A stretch of DNA of 64,000 nucleotides from Mesorhizobium sp. Pch-S. Lineage in GTDB: Bacteria > Pseudomonadota > Alphaproteobacteria > Rhizobiales > Rhizobiaceae. A program made the translations under genes and the position numbers. Below are positions 24,825 to 32,916 of this stretch, one piece after another (positions within the stretch are counted from its first letter, which is position 1; each line of letters opens with the position of its first letter). The notes beneath the pieces are model-generated. The model saw only the letters and a program-made list of their open reading frames with translations, searched no databases and was not told the DNA's origin. The DNA lies in assembly GCF_004136315.1 (NCBI RefSeq), contig NZ_CP029562.1, forward strand, positions 3,495,501 through 3,559,500, read 5' to 3'.

Positions 24825-24844
24825 CTTGACTGATGAAAGTCAAG
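24825..24844. promoter_or_regulatory. second inverted repeat in the hpaF-hpaR intergenic region
   Basis: Perfect 7-bp arms CTTGACT / AGTCAAG with a 6-bp spacer, starting one base after the preceding palindrome. The left arm contains TTGACT, which could also be a -35 element for plus-strand transcription. Its centre is about 22 bp from the first palindrome, two helical turns, so two repressor dimers could sit on the same DNA face. Confidence 0.55.
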
Positions 24845-24984
24845 CGCTGTTGAATGGGTTGTGCCATCCGCTCGCGGCGGGATTGCCGGTGCCGCCAAAA
24901 TCGCGGATATAGCGCTGAAAGCCGACTACGCGTCTTGCGTGCGCCGGTTCGCGAGACAGACGGAACCAGAGCGGAGACACCACC

Positions 24985-25422
24985 TTGCTGCCGCCTTCCA
25001 CACGACGCTCCCTGCCGATGACGCTTCTGCGTGCCCGCGAGGTGATCATGGCGCATTTCCGGCCAATGCTGGCCCGGCACGACATCACCGAACAGCAATG
25101 GCGTGTCTTGCGCGTGCTGGCCGAGACAGGGCCGCTCGAGGCGACCGAACTTGCCGGCCGCGCGTCGATCCTGCCGCCGAGCCTGACGCGCATCATCAAG
25201 GCGCTGGAAGAGCGCCGGCTGATTACCCGCAACCGGGTGAAGGATGACGGCCGGCGCGCGCTGCTCGCCATCACGCCAAGCGGCGTGGCGCTGATCGAGG
25301 ATCTGGCACCAGAACGCATCGCCATCTACGAAGCCATCGAGGGGCGATATGGCGCCGAGCAATACGAACAGCTGCTCGACATGCTTGAGAGCCTGATCCA
25401 GTCGGAGAGCAGCGAAGGCTGA
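24985..25422 (+). CDS. hpaR: MarR-family repressor HpaR of homoprotocatechuate genes
   Basis: A 145-residue winged-helix regulator: PMTLLRAREVIMAHFRPML, then HDITEQQWRVLRVLAETGPL, the recognition region LPPSLTRIIKALEERRLITR, and a DDGRRALLAITPSG wing. This is the HpaR/HpcR pattern. The family represses the meta-cleavage genes and is released by hydroxyphenylacetate or its homologues. The frame begins with TTG at 24985, preceded by GGAG at a suitable distance; ATG at 25018 is the alternative and matches the start of similarity. It is transcribed away from hpaF. Confidence 0.9.
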   Translation: MLPPSTRRSLPMTLLRAREVIMAHFRPMLARHDITEQQWRVLRVLAETGPLEATELAGRASILPPSLTRIIKALEERRLITRNRVKDDGRRALLAITPSGVALIEDLAPERIAIYEAIEGRYGAEQYEQLLDMLESLIQSESSEG

Positions 25423-25489
25423 GCTTTTTCCCCTGAAGGACGGATGGATCGCAAACCTCGTGCGGTCATCCATCGTTGCAGTCTGCTTT

Positions 25490-25999
25490 TCAGCCACCGA
25501 AACTGCCGAGCGCCATCGGTTGCGAGTAGTTGCGGTCGACATAAAGCAAAGCCGCTTCGCCGCTGCCGTGCCGGATATCGATGACCCGGCCGAACATCAC
25601 ATTGTGCGTGCCGACCTTGTTGACGTCACCGATCTCGCAGTCGAACGAGACGATGGCGTCGAGCAGCGCCGGCATGCCGGACGGCATGGTCTGCCAGTTT
25701 GCCGCCTGATAGCGCTCGGCCATGTCGCGGATGGCGCCGGCAAATTTCGAGGCGAGATGCATATGCGCCTGCGTCAGCACGTTGACGCAGAAACGCCGGT
25801 TGTCGAGGAACATTCCAGTTTGCGCCGAGCGCTCGTTCATGCAGATGAGCAAGGTCGGCGGATCGTCTGAAACGCTGCACATGGCCGTCGCGGTGAAGCC
25901 GCCGCGACCAGCCGGTCCGTCCGTGGTGACGATGTTGACCGGCGCGCAGACCCGCGCCATGGCGTCACGAAATTCCAGCCTGGAGACCTGCAGTTGCAT
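25490..25999 (-). CDS. hpaC: 4-hydroxyphenylacetate 3-monooxygenase reductase component HpaC
   Basis: A 169-residue flavin reductase: FRDAMARVCAPVNIVTTDG, GRGGFTATAMCSVSDDPPTL, NRRFCVNVLTQAH, and a C-terminal HGSGEAALLYVDRNYSQP. It reduces flavin with NADH and hands it to HpaB. Its ATG is 9 nt downstream of the hpaB stop, so hpaB and hpaC form one transcript separate from the ring-cleavage operon. The family and partner assignment are well supported by adjacency; a stand-alone flavin reductase role is less likely. Confidence 0.92.
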   Translation of the reverse strand: MQLQVSRLEFRDAMARVCAPVNIVTTDGPAGRGGFTATAMCSVSDDPPTLLICMNERSAQTGMFLDNRRFCVNVLTQAHMHLASKFAGAIRDMAERYQAANWQTMPSGMPALLDAIVSFDCEIGDVNKVGTHNVMFGRVIDIRHGSGEAALLYVDRNYSQPMALGSFGG

Positions 26000-26008
26000 G
26001 GCTGGTCC

Positions 26009-27556
26009 TCAATCCCGGCCGGTAGTGCCCAACGGCGGCAGCCAGGTGTCGCCGGTCCAGCCGTTCTCGTCATAGTCGGCCATGCAGGTGTCGACGAGCT
26101 CTTCCATCTGCTTCAGCCGGCCGCCGCGTTCGGCGCCCTTCAGCACCTGCAGGCGGACTTCTTCCTGGGCACCGGCATAATTGAGTTCGTAGAGCGCATG
26201 GCGGCCGCCGAACTCCGTGCCGGTGGCGTCCCAGAGCAGCTTCATGATCTTGATGCGCTCTATGTGGCCCATATTGTCGGAGCCGCGCACATATTGCGCC
26301 AGGTAGCGGTCGATGTCGGGATTGCCGAAATCCTTGGCGGAGGAGGGCAGGTAGATCAGGCCGGAGGCGACAACCTTGCGCACCGTCTCGATGACGCGTG
26401 GATAGGCTTCGGACATGAAGGTGCGATACGCCAGTGCGCCTTCCATGTTCGGCAGCACCGCGCCGCCAGCCCATGGGATCGGGTTGTAGGCCATCGCGTT
26501 GGAGAAGCTCCAGAACATGTGCCGCAACGCGATCACCTCACCGAGTGCTGCCTGGTTGCCACGGAAGGCATCGCCGCCGGTGGCGCGCAGTGCCTTGGCG
26601 AGCAAGCCGGCCAGGAAGTCGAGCTTTACGGCAAAACGTGTGCAGCCCTGGAAACAGTAGCCGTGCATGAAGCCGGACGCGGGGTGAAAGGAGAGGATCT
26701 TCTGCGCGTCCCGCAGCACCAGCACGTCTTCCCAGGGTACGAAGACATTGTCGAGCACCAGGATGGCGTCGTTCTCGTCGAAGCGGGACGACAACGGGTA
26801 GTCGAAGGGCTGGCCGACCGTGTTGGCCGTCTGCTCGTAGGAAACGCGGCAGAACATCTTCACGCCCGGCGCGTTCATCGGCACGATGAACATCACCGAC
26901 AGCGAAGGGTCTTCCGTCACCGTGGCAGAACTCTGTGCCAGGAAATTGTAATGAGTCAGCGCTGACGAAGTCGCCACCACCTTGGCGCCGGAAACCCAGA
27001 TGCCGGCATCATTCTCCTTGGTGATGTGGACGAAGACGTCCTTTACCTGCTCCGCCGGCTTGTGCCGGTCTATCGGCGGGTTGACGATGGCGTGGTTCAT
27101 GAACAGGACCGATTCCTGCGCGCGCTTGTGCCAGGCTCGTGCGTTGTCCTTGAACGGTCCGTACCAATCGGCATTGGCGCCCAGTGTGTTCATCAGTGCC
27201 GCCTTGTAATCGGCGGTGCGCCCCATCCAGCCATAGGTCATGCGCGCCCAATGGGCGATGGCGCCCTGCTGCGCGACGAGATCGGCCGGCGAATGGGCAA
27301 CACGGAAATACTTGTGGGTATAGCCGCCGGAGCCGGTATCGGTCGGCGACGTGAGAGCGGCCTGCTGCTTGGGATCGTGCAGGGCATCATAGAGACGGGC
27401 AAGCGAGCGCGCGGAATTGCGCATGGCCGGATGGGTGGTGACGTCGGTTATCCGTTCGCCGTTGATGTAGACCTCGCGGCCGTCACGCAGGCTTTCCAGA
27501 TATTCGGCACCCGTGAACGGGCGCGTCTTGTCGGCCCGGAAATCTTCCGCTCGCAT
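26009..27556 (-). CDS. hpaB: 4-hydroxyphenylacetate 3-monooxygenase oxygenase component HpaB
   Basis: A 515-residue FADH2-dependent hydroxylase, the normal length. Recognisable parts are FTGAEYLESLRDGREVYING near residue 14, YKAALMNTLGANADWYG, the flavin/substrate region HITKENDAGIWVSGAKVVAT, and FQGCTRFAVKLDFLAGL. It hydroxylates 4-hydroxyphenylacetate to homoprotocatechuate with O2 and FADH2 from HpaC. A GGGAGGAA ribosome site precedes the ATG. It is transcribed divergently from the AraC-type hpaA gene, the usual arrangement for this peripheral pair. Confidence 0.94.
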   Translation of the reverse strand: MRAEDFRADKTRPFTGAEYLESLRDGREVYINGERITDVTTHPAMRNSARSLARLYDALHDPKQQAALTSPTDTGSGGYTHKYFRVAHSPADLVAQQGAIAHWARMTYGWMGRTADYKAALMNTLGANADWYGPFKDNARAWHKRAQESVLFMNHAIVNPPIDRHKPAEQVKDVFVHITKENDAGIWVSGAKVVATSSALTHYNFLAQSSATVTEDPSLSVMFIVPMNAPGVKMFCRVSYEQTANTVGQPFDYPLSSRFDENDAILVLDNVFVPWEDVLVLRDAQKILSFHPASGFMHGYCFQGCTRFAVKLDFLAGLLAKALRATGGDAFRGNQAALGEVIALRHMFWSFSNAMAYNPIPWAGGAVLPNMEGALAYRTFMSEAYPRVIETVRKVVASGLIYLPSSAKDFGNPDIDRYLAQYVRGSDNMGHIERIKIMKLLWDATGTEFGGRHALYELNYAGAQEEVRLQVLKGAERGGRLKQMEELVDTCMADYDENGWTGDTWLPPLGTTGRD

Positions 27557-27584
27557 CGTATTCCTCCCTTGATGTCTTAAGAGT

Positions 27585-27600
27585 AGCGCTGGGCAGCGCT
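27585..27600. repeat. repeated AGCGCT palindrome upstream of hpaA
   Basis: The self-complementary hexamer AGCGCT occurs twice, separated by GGGC, so the 16 bases form a small hairpin or paired binding site. It ends directly at the first ATG of the hpaA frame, within the divergent hpaB-hpaA promoter region. Confidence 0.4.
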
Positions 27601-28524
27601 ATGGTTTATGGACAAAAGCCGAAAACCGCTTGGACTTTTTCGGGTGCCATGAGCCAGGTTTCCATCCCGGAATTCTTCGTCTACGGCGAACCCACGCGCG
27701 CGCTCGACGTCGGGTTCTTTCACGTCGAGACCGTTCGTGCTCGCGAGGGCATCCATCGCGGCCGCGTGCAGCCGCACAAGCACCCGCAGATGGGCCAGAT
27801 CACTTTCTGGACGAGTGGCCGCGGCAACTACCGGATCGAACAGTTTTCCGAAGATTTTTCAGCCCCTGCGGTCAGTTTCGTGCCGAGCGGCGTGGTGCAT
27901 GGCTTCATCATCGAGCCAGGCACCGACGCGATCGTCGTCTCGGTTGCCGACGATGCGCTTTCGGCGATTGCAGTGAACACGCTCCTGCGGCTCGACCGTC
28001 CGGTTTTCGTCACCGGACGCGGTGGTGATACGTTGTGGCGGAAACTGGAAAGCAGTGTTCTGGCAATCCAGGCGGAATATGCCGATGCGTTGCCTGGCAT
28101 GGACAAAATCCTGCCGTCCTTGATCGCGGTGACGCTCTCCGGCATTGCGCGGCTGGGCAGTGGGCCGCAACCGATCGAACTGCCAGCCGCAGGAGCGCTG
28201 GCCGCGAGGTTGCGGCATCTCATCGACCGGAACTTTCGGGAAGACTTGCCCGTAGAGCGCTATGTCGAAACGCTGGGCACGACCCGACACCTGCTCGATA
28301 AGGCCGCCCAGCAGGTGCTGGGCACCGGCGTGCGGCAAGCCGTCAATGAAAGGCGTCTGGTCGAAGCCAAACGACTGCTCGCCTTCACCATCCGGTCGGT
28401 GGAAGACATCACTTTCGAGACGGGCTTCAACGACCCCGCCTATTTCTCGCGGTTCTTCCGCAAGGCGACGGGTCTGTCGCCCGCTGCCTGGCGGAGGGAA
28501 CGATTGGGTCCCTCCACCGACTGA
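27601..28524 (+). CDS. hpaA: AraC-family regulator HpaA of 4-hydroxyphenylacetate hydroxylase
   Basis: A 307-residue regulator with an N-terminal cupin domain (QPHKHPQMGQITFWTSGRG, SFVPSGVVHGFIIEPG) and a C-terminal AraC DNA-binding domain (VERYVETLGTTRHLLDKAA, FETGFNDPAYFSRFFRKATG). HpaA activates hpaBC in response to hydroxyphenylacetate, and the divergent position next to hpaB fits. The first ATG (27601) has no clear ribosome site; the ATG at 27649 (MSQVSIPEFFVYGEP) is where family similarity starts and may be the true start. Confidence 0.88.
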   Translation: MVYGQKPKTAWTFSGAMSQVSIPEFFVYGEPTRALDVGFFHVETVRAREGIHRGRVQPHKHPQMGQITFWTSGRGNYRIEQFSEDFSAPAVSFVPSGVVHGFIIEPGTDAIVVSVADDALSAIAVNTLLRLDRPVFVTGRGGDTLWRKLESSVLAIQAEYADALPGMDKILPSLIAVTLSGIARLGSGPQPIELPAAGALAARLRHLIDRNFREDLPVERYVETLGTTRHLLDKAAQQVLGTGVRQAVNERRLVEAKRLLAFTIRSVEDITFETGFNDPAYFSRFFRKATGLSPAAWRRERLGPSTD

Positions 28525-28533
28525 AGCCTTTGC

Positions 28534-29889
28534 TCAGGCAATTGCCGCCGTCAGGCCAGCATCGATACCTTCGGCGATCCTGGCGACGTCGGCAGCAGTG
28601 ATGATGAGGGGCGGCGACAGGATGATCATGTTACCCGATACACGCAGCATGACCCCGGCGTCGTAGGCGGCATCGGCCACCTTGGCCATGGTCTTCTTGT
28701 CCGCCGCCTTCTTGGAATCGCGATCGGACACCAGTTCGAGCGCTGCCATCAGACCCTTGCCACGCACGTCGCCAACCAGCGCATGCTTGGCTTTCAACGC
28801 TTCCAGCGCCTTGCCGAGCTCAATGCCACGCGCGGCGGCATTCTCGTTGACGCCGAGGCGTTTGGTTTCGGCCAGCGCAGCGAGACCGGCGGCGCAGCCG
28901 ACAGGATGGCCGGAATAGGTGTAGCCATGGCCGATGGCACCGAAGCTGGTCTTGTCGGCTTCGAAGACATCGGCCACTTTCTGCCCGATCAGCGTAGCGC
29001 CGAGCGGGAAGTAGCCACAGGTGATCGCCTTGGCGATGGTCATGAAATCGGGCTGCACATTCCAGAGCCGCGAACCGGACCACGCACCGGTGCGGCCGAA
29101 AGCGGTCACAACTTCGTCAGCGATGAGCAGGATGTCGTGTCGGTCACAGATATCGCGCACCAGCGGCATGAAGGTTTCGGGCGGTACGATGACGCCGCCG
29201 GCGCCCAGGACCGGTTCCATGATGAAGGCAGCGATGGTGTCGGCACCCTGGAAGGCGATCTCTTCCTCAATGGCGCGCGCGCACAGCCAGGCGAGCTTGA
29301 TCGGGTCGGTTTCGTCGAACGGGTTGCGGTAGGTCCAGGGTGCCGGCGTATGGAAGCAGCCCGGCAGCAGCGGTTCGTAGTTGCGGCGGAAATTGGCATT
29401 GCCGTTGACCGAGGCGCCACCGAAATGCGTGCCGTGGTAACCCTTCTTCAGCGCCAGGAATTTGGTGCGGTCGGCCTGGCCGCGGATCTTCCAGTACTGG
29501 CGGGCAAGACGCAGCGCAGTCTCGACGGAATCCGAACCGCCGGAGGTGAAGAAGGTGCGCACCATGCCTTCGGGGGCGAACCACTGTGAAAGCTCATAGG
29601 CGAGCTCGATCGACGGCCCGGTCGAGGTGCCGCGGAAACCCGAATAGTAGGGCAGGGTATCGAGCTGGGCCGCAATCGCCTGTTTGATCGGATCACTGCT
29701 GTAGCCGAGATTGACGTTCCACAGGCCGCCGACGGCGTCCAGAACGGTACGGCCTTCGATATCGGTGACATGCGCGCCTTCGCCCTTCATGATCACACGC
29801 GGGGGCGACGCGCGCATCTCGGCGGGATGCGCCATCGGGTGCCAGATCGGCTTGGCGTTGTTTTCTGCGAAAAAATTGGTGTCGCGCAT
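28534..29889 (-). CDS. class III (omega) aminotransferase
   Basis: A 451-residue PLP enzyme of the omega-amino acid:pyruvate / putrescine-type group: [30 protein letters not shown] (phosphate-binding), [15 protein letters not shown] (the Asp that contacts PLP nitrogen), [15 protein letters not shown] (Schiff-base Lys), and a C-terminal [15 protein letters not shown]. It transfers a terminal amino group from an amine or omega-amino acid to pyruvate or another keto acid, producing an aldehyde. It lies 17 nt after the HAD gene. Together with the APC permease and aldehyde dehydrogenase nearby it suggests amine catabolism; the exact amine is unknown. Confidence 0.9.
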   Translation of the reverse strand: MRDTNFFAENNAKPIWHPMAHPAEMRASPPRVIMKGEGAHVTDIEGRTVLDAVGGLWNVNLGYSSDPIKQAIAAQLDTLPYYSGFRGTSTGPSIELAYELSQWFAPEGMVRTFFTSGGSDSVETALRLARQYWKIRGQADRTKFLALKKGYHGTHFGGASVNGNANFRRNYEPLLPGCFHTPAPWTYRNPFDETDPIKLAWLCARAIEEEIAFQGADTIAAFIMEPVLGAGGVIVPPETFMPLVRDICDRHDILLIADEVVTAFGRTGAWSGSRLWNVQPDFMTIAKAITCGYFPLGATLIGQKVADVFEADKTSFGAIGHGYTYSGHPVGCAAGLAALAETKRLGVNENAAARGIELGKALEALKAKHALVGDVRGKGLMAALELVSDRDSKKAADKKTMAKVADAAYDAGVMLRVSGNMIILSPPLIITAADVARIAEGIDAGLTAAIA

Positions 29890-29906
29890 CTGAAGTCTCC
29901 AATTCC

Positions 29907-30563
29907 TTAAAGGGTGAGGCCGAAATGGCCGAGCGCTTCGGCGTAGGATCGGGCCGGGCTGGCCACATCGAAATGAACGGGCAACATGCCGGCGGCGATC
30001 GCGCCGTCGATGTTGCGTTGCTGGTCGTCGACAAACACGCAGGCGCCGGTCGGCAGGCCAAGTGTATCGGCGACGGATTGATAGGCACGGAGGTCCGGCT
30101 TCAGGATCTTCGTGTAGGTGGCATCGACGATGGTCTCGAACAGGGAAAGCAGCGGCAGCCGGCCGCGGAAGTCGGCGCCGTAAAACAGGTCGAGTTCGTT
30201 GGAGAGCACCGCAAGCCTCACGCCGGCGGCATGGGCCTTGCGGATGGCCCGATCGGCTTCCGGCCGGACAACGGCTACCGGATCGGCGCCGCGGGCGCGG
30301 CGTACGAAGGTCTCCATCGCATCCCAGTCTTCGCCGACGAGCTCGCCGACTTCACGGGTGCGGGTTTTCCAGTAGTCGCGTTCGCTGATCTCGTCCGCCT
30401 GCATCGATTGCCACAACGGATCGGAAGCCGGGTCGAACGGCCCCTGCCAGGTCAGTGTGCCCGGCTTGAGGCCGAGAGCCTTTTCGGTGAGTTCGTGGGT
30501 CTCGAACAGCGTCCTGGTGACGACACCGCCGAAATCGAGCACCAGGGCCTTGGGTATGCTCAC
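29907..30563 (-). CDS. HAD-superfamily hydrolase (subfamily IA)
   Basis: A 218-residue HAD phosphatase-like protein. Motif I is LVLDFGGVV (Asp nucleophile, with Gly in place of the second Asp, as in many haloacid-dehalogenase-like members), motif II is LAVLSNE, motif III is the Lys of [11 protein letters not shown], and motif IV is [14 protein letters not shown] start it at a GTG (30563) that overlaps the TGA of the upstream UPF0261 gene (GTGA); the frame is open for 70 more codons over that gene without similarity. It probably dephosphorylates or hydrolyses a small metabolite of this operon. Confidence 0.85.
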   Translation of the reverse strand: MSIPKALVLDFGGVVTRTLFETHELTEKALGLKPGTLTWQGPFDPASDPLWQSMQADEISERDYWKTRTREVGELVGEDWDAMETFVRRARGADPVAVVRPEADRAIRKAHAAGVRLAVLSNELDLFYGADFRGRLPLLSLFETIVDATYTKILKPDLRAYQSVADTLGLPTGACVFVDDQQRNIDGAIAAGMLPVHFDVASPARSYAEALGHFGLTL

Positions 30564-31825
30564 GATGACTGCTCCTGGCGAATGCCGGGTGCGATTACCC
30601 CACTTGCCGCCCAGCGATCGAAGATCGCCAACGCCGTCGTGGTGAATTCGACGCTGTTGATGTGTCCCTCGATCTCGTGCAGTTCGACGGGAGCCTTGAT
30701 GACGCGGCGCATCTCGTCGGAAAAGGCCGCAAGCGCGTCGGGTTCGTGGAGAGGCTCCCCTTCCTGATCCCATTGTTCGATGCCGCCGGCCGGCAGGATG
30801 AAAGCGACGGGTCCGGTGGCCAAAGCAAGCTTTTCCGAGATCGCCCGCGCGACGTGGCGGCGCCCGTCCGTGCCGGTGGTGACGGAGGCAAGCAGCCGGT
30901 TGTGTGCATGATAAGGCCGATCGGAGAGACCTTGCGGAACCGGTTTCCAGGTCGGGAAATCGACCATGTCGACCGCTCCTGGTGCCACGATCTGCGGGAT
31001 GCCGGCGCGGCCGGCGTTTTCCAGCCGGTCGACGCCCGAGGAAACGACGCTGCCGTTCAGATGGTTGGCGACTTCCTGCAGGCTGAAATCCAGAACGGCG
31101 ACGAAACGGTTGTCGGCGGCAAGCGATTCAAGCGCGCGGCCGCCCATGCCGGTGGTGTGGAAGATGACGACTTCATAGCCACGTTTCTCCAGCTCGGGCC
31201 GCAGCGTCTTCATGTAGGAAAGGCAGCTCGTGCCGAGCGACGAGATCGCGACCGTCGGCAGGTTCGGGCGTGGTTTCGCAGTGGTGAGCGCTGCGCCGAC
31301 AACGGCGCCGGAGGCCTGGGAGAGGACGGCCTTGCAGGTGTCGTTGAGGCCATAGAGACCGCCTGCCCACAGGATCATCATCAGATCCGGCGCGATCCGC
31401 TCCGGTGGGATCAGATGGGAATAGGCGATGGTCGAGACGATGAATTTCGGCACGCCGATCGGCAGCGCAAGCGCGATGTCGAGCGCGAGATCGGTGCCCA
31501 TCGTGCCGCCGATGGCAATGAAGGCATCGATCCTGGCGGAAGCTTCGAGGTCCCGCACGAGAACGGAGGCACCGCGCGCCATCAGTTCCATGGCGGTGTT
31601 TTCATCGCCCGATCGCGCAATCGCTTCGATGGTGGTGCTTATCGCGGAGGCCACGGCATGCTTGTCGTATTCAGGGCGGTAGGGCGGATCGCCGAGCACG
31701 CTGACGTCGAGCATGACGGGATCACCACCGGCGCTGCGGATGCGTTCGGCCATGTAAAGCAGCTCGTCGGCCTTGGTGTCGCCGGTGCCGCACAGAAGTA
31801 TCTTCGGGATATGCGTTCTGGTCAT
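30560..31825 (-). CDS. UPF0261 / Tm-1-like ATP-binding family protein
   Basis: A 421-residue protein: KILLCGTGDTKADEL at the N-terminus, FIAIGGTMGTDLALDIALALP in the middle, then VAISSLGTSCLSYM, VVIFHTTGMGGRALE and GRAGIPQIVAPGAVDMVDFP. These are the marks of the UPF0261 family, related to the N-terminal half of plant Tm-1, whose structure has a bound nucleotide and a TIM-barrel partner domain. The biochemical role is not established. I place the start at 31825 (MTRTHIPKILL), since the 109 codons upstream are low-complexity and cross the repeat and the IclR gene. It is encoded in one operon with the HAD protein and the aminotransferase. Confidence 0.85.
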   Translation of the reverse strand: MTRTHIPKILLCGTGDTKADELLYMAERIRSAGGDPVMLDVSVLGDPPYRPEYDKHAVASAISTTIEAIARSGDENTAMELMARGASVLVRDLEASARIDAFIAIGGTMGTDLALDIALALPIGVPKFIVSTIAYSHLIPPERIAPDLMMILWAGGLYGLNDTCKAVLSQASGAVVGAALTTAKPRPNLPTVAISSLGTSCLSYMKTLRPELEKRGYEVVIFHTTGMGGRALESLAADNRFVAVLDFSLQEVANHLNGSVVSSGVDRLENAGRAGIPQIVAPGAVDMVDFPTWKPVPQGLSDRPYHAHNRLLASVTTGTDGRRHVARAISEKLALATGPVAFILPAGGIEQWDQEGEPLHEPDALAAFSDEMRRVIKAPVELHEIEGHINSVEFTTTALAIFDRWAASGVIAPGIRQEQSS

Positions 31826-31854
31826 TCGTTCCGCTCTGATGGTCTTTGTTTCAT

Positions 31855-31943
31855 GAGCGTTTCCGTTCTGCGGAAACGCTCTAACTCTTTGTTTTTGTGC
31901 AATTCCGGACGGAGGACCGTTACACGCTCTTCCTGGAATTGCC
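31855..31943 (-). repeat. two-hairpin dispersed repeat, copy B
   Basis: Read on the minus strand, this is the same element as at 48179-48269: GCAATTCCAGGAA..., a first hairpin closed by TCCGGAATTGC, a linker ACAAAGAGTTAGAGCG, and a second hairpin from GTTTCCG/CGGAAAC. It lies between the IclR gene and the UPF0261 gene and overlaps the last eight codons and the stop of the IclR gene. Confidence 0.8.
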
Positions 31944-32708
31944 TTGGTCGTTGGCGGCCATGGCACGGCGGCCGGTGAGGCGCTCGCTGATCTGGGAGGC
32001 GGATTCGACGACGGCCGCTCCCAGGGACTCCGTGTCCGTCGGTTCGATGCGGGCACGTGGTGCCGCAATCGCAAGCGCGCCGACCGCGGTGCCGCGTGCG
32101 CCGAGGATCGGCGCGGCAACCGAGAAGACGCCGTCTTCATAGCCTTGTGCACCGATGGAATAGCCTCGGGTGCGCGCGGCCGAGACCAGCTCTCTGATCG
32201 CTGTCGGGTCGGTCACCGTGTGCGGGGTGTAGGATACCAGCTTGCCGCCCAAGGTGGCATCCATGACGCGACGGTCGGCAAAAGCCATGAAGGCGATGCC
32301 GGAGGCCGTGGCATGCAGCGGCAGGGTTTCTCCGACCGGCACCGCAACACGGTTGGCCTTGCTCGATTCCACCACATGGACAGAGATCAACCCGCGGCTC
32401 GAATATTCGGAGAAATGCACGGTCTCGCCAGTCCTTGCGGCGAGCGCATCGGCAACCGGGATCGCGGTTCTGAGAAAGGGAAACTGCGCTTCGCGCATCA
32501 AGGCGAGACGCGCCACGCCGATGCCCAGCCGATAGAGGCGGCTGCCGCCGTCCTGTTCGACCAGCCCCTGCTCCATCAGTGCCAGCAGCAGACGTCGTGT
32601 CGTCGCCTTGTCGAAATCGACTGAACGGGCGAGGTCCGCCAGCGTTCTTTCCGGCTCGCCCTGTCCCAGCACCTCCAGCAGGGACACGGCCTTGGCCACC
32701 GTGCTCAT
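31920..32708 (-). CDS. IclR-family transcriptional regulator
   Basis: A 262-residue regulator: N-terminal winged helix (TLADLARSVDFDKATTRRLLLAL, about residues 22-44) and a C-terminal IclR effector domain (ETLPLHATASGIAFMAF, GYSIGAQGYEDGVFSVAAPIL). The start at 32708 follows GGAGGAG; an in-frame extension of 22 codons is unlikely. It sits between the leftward UPF0261-HAD-aminotransferase genes and the rightward permease-dehydrogenase genes and probably controls both. Its last residues (QGNSRKSV and the TAA) are encoded by the dispersed repeat copy B, so the native C-terminus may have been replaced by a repeat insertion. Confidence 0.9.
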   Translation of the reverse strand: MSTVAKAVSLLEVLGQGEPERTLADLARSVDFDKATTRRLLLALMEQGLVEQDGGSRLYRLGIGVARLALMREAQFPFLRTAIPVADALAARTGETVHFSEYSSRGLISVHVVESSKANRVAVPVGETLPLHATASGIAFMAFADRRVMDATLGGKLVSYTPHTVTDPTAIRELVSAARTRGYSIGAQGYEDGVFSVAAPILGARGTAVGALAIAAPRARIEPTDTESLGAAVVESASQISERLTGRRAMAANDQGNSRKSV

Positions 32709-32790
32709 GCGTTTGTCTCTCCTCCAGATACTTAACGCGCGAATTAACTTGACAGGTGCCGAGCATCTTTGCAAGTCTATATTCGAAATG

Positions 32791-32811
32791 TCGTTTTAAA
32801 TAATGAAACGA
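32791..32811. promoter_or_regulatory. inverted repeat in the IclR-permease intergenic region
   Basis: Arms TCGTTT / AAACGA separated by 9 bp in an AT-rich stretch, about 105 bp upstream of the permease ATG and 83 bp upstream of the IclR ATG. The position is right for an IclR-family operator governing the two divergent units. Confidence 0.4.
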
Positions 32812-32856
32812 AAACAGGCCTTTCGGCCACTCGGCATTTCACTGGGCTTTTTTTGG

Positions 32857-32900
32857 CCCCGCTTCGCGGGGACGGGCTTGTGGGGCCCCGCGTGGCGGGG
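32857..32900 (+). promoter_or_regulatory. two tandem GC hairpins in the permease leader
   Basis: Two copies of a perfect 6-bp stem with 3-nt loops lie just before the permease ribosome site: CCCCGC-TTC-GCGGGG (32857-32871) and CCCCGC-GTG-GCGGGG (32886-32900). A run of seven T precedes the first. The second hairpin ends immediately before AAAGGAGGAGG, so folding could affect ribosome access or transcript stability. Confidence 0.5.
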
Positions 32901-32916
32901 AAAGGAGGAGGAATTC

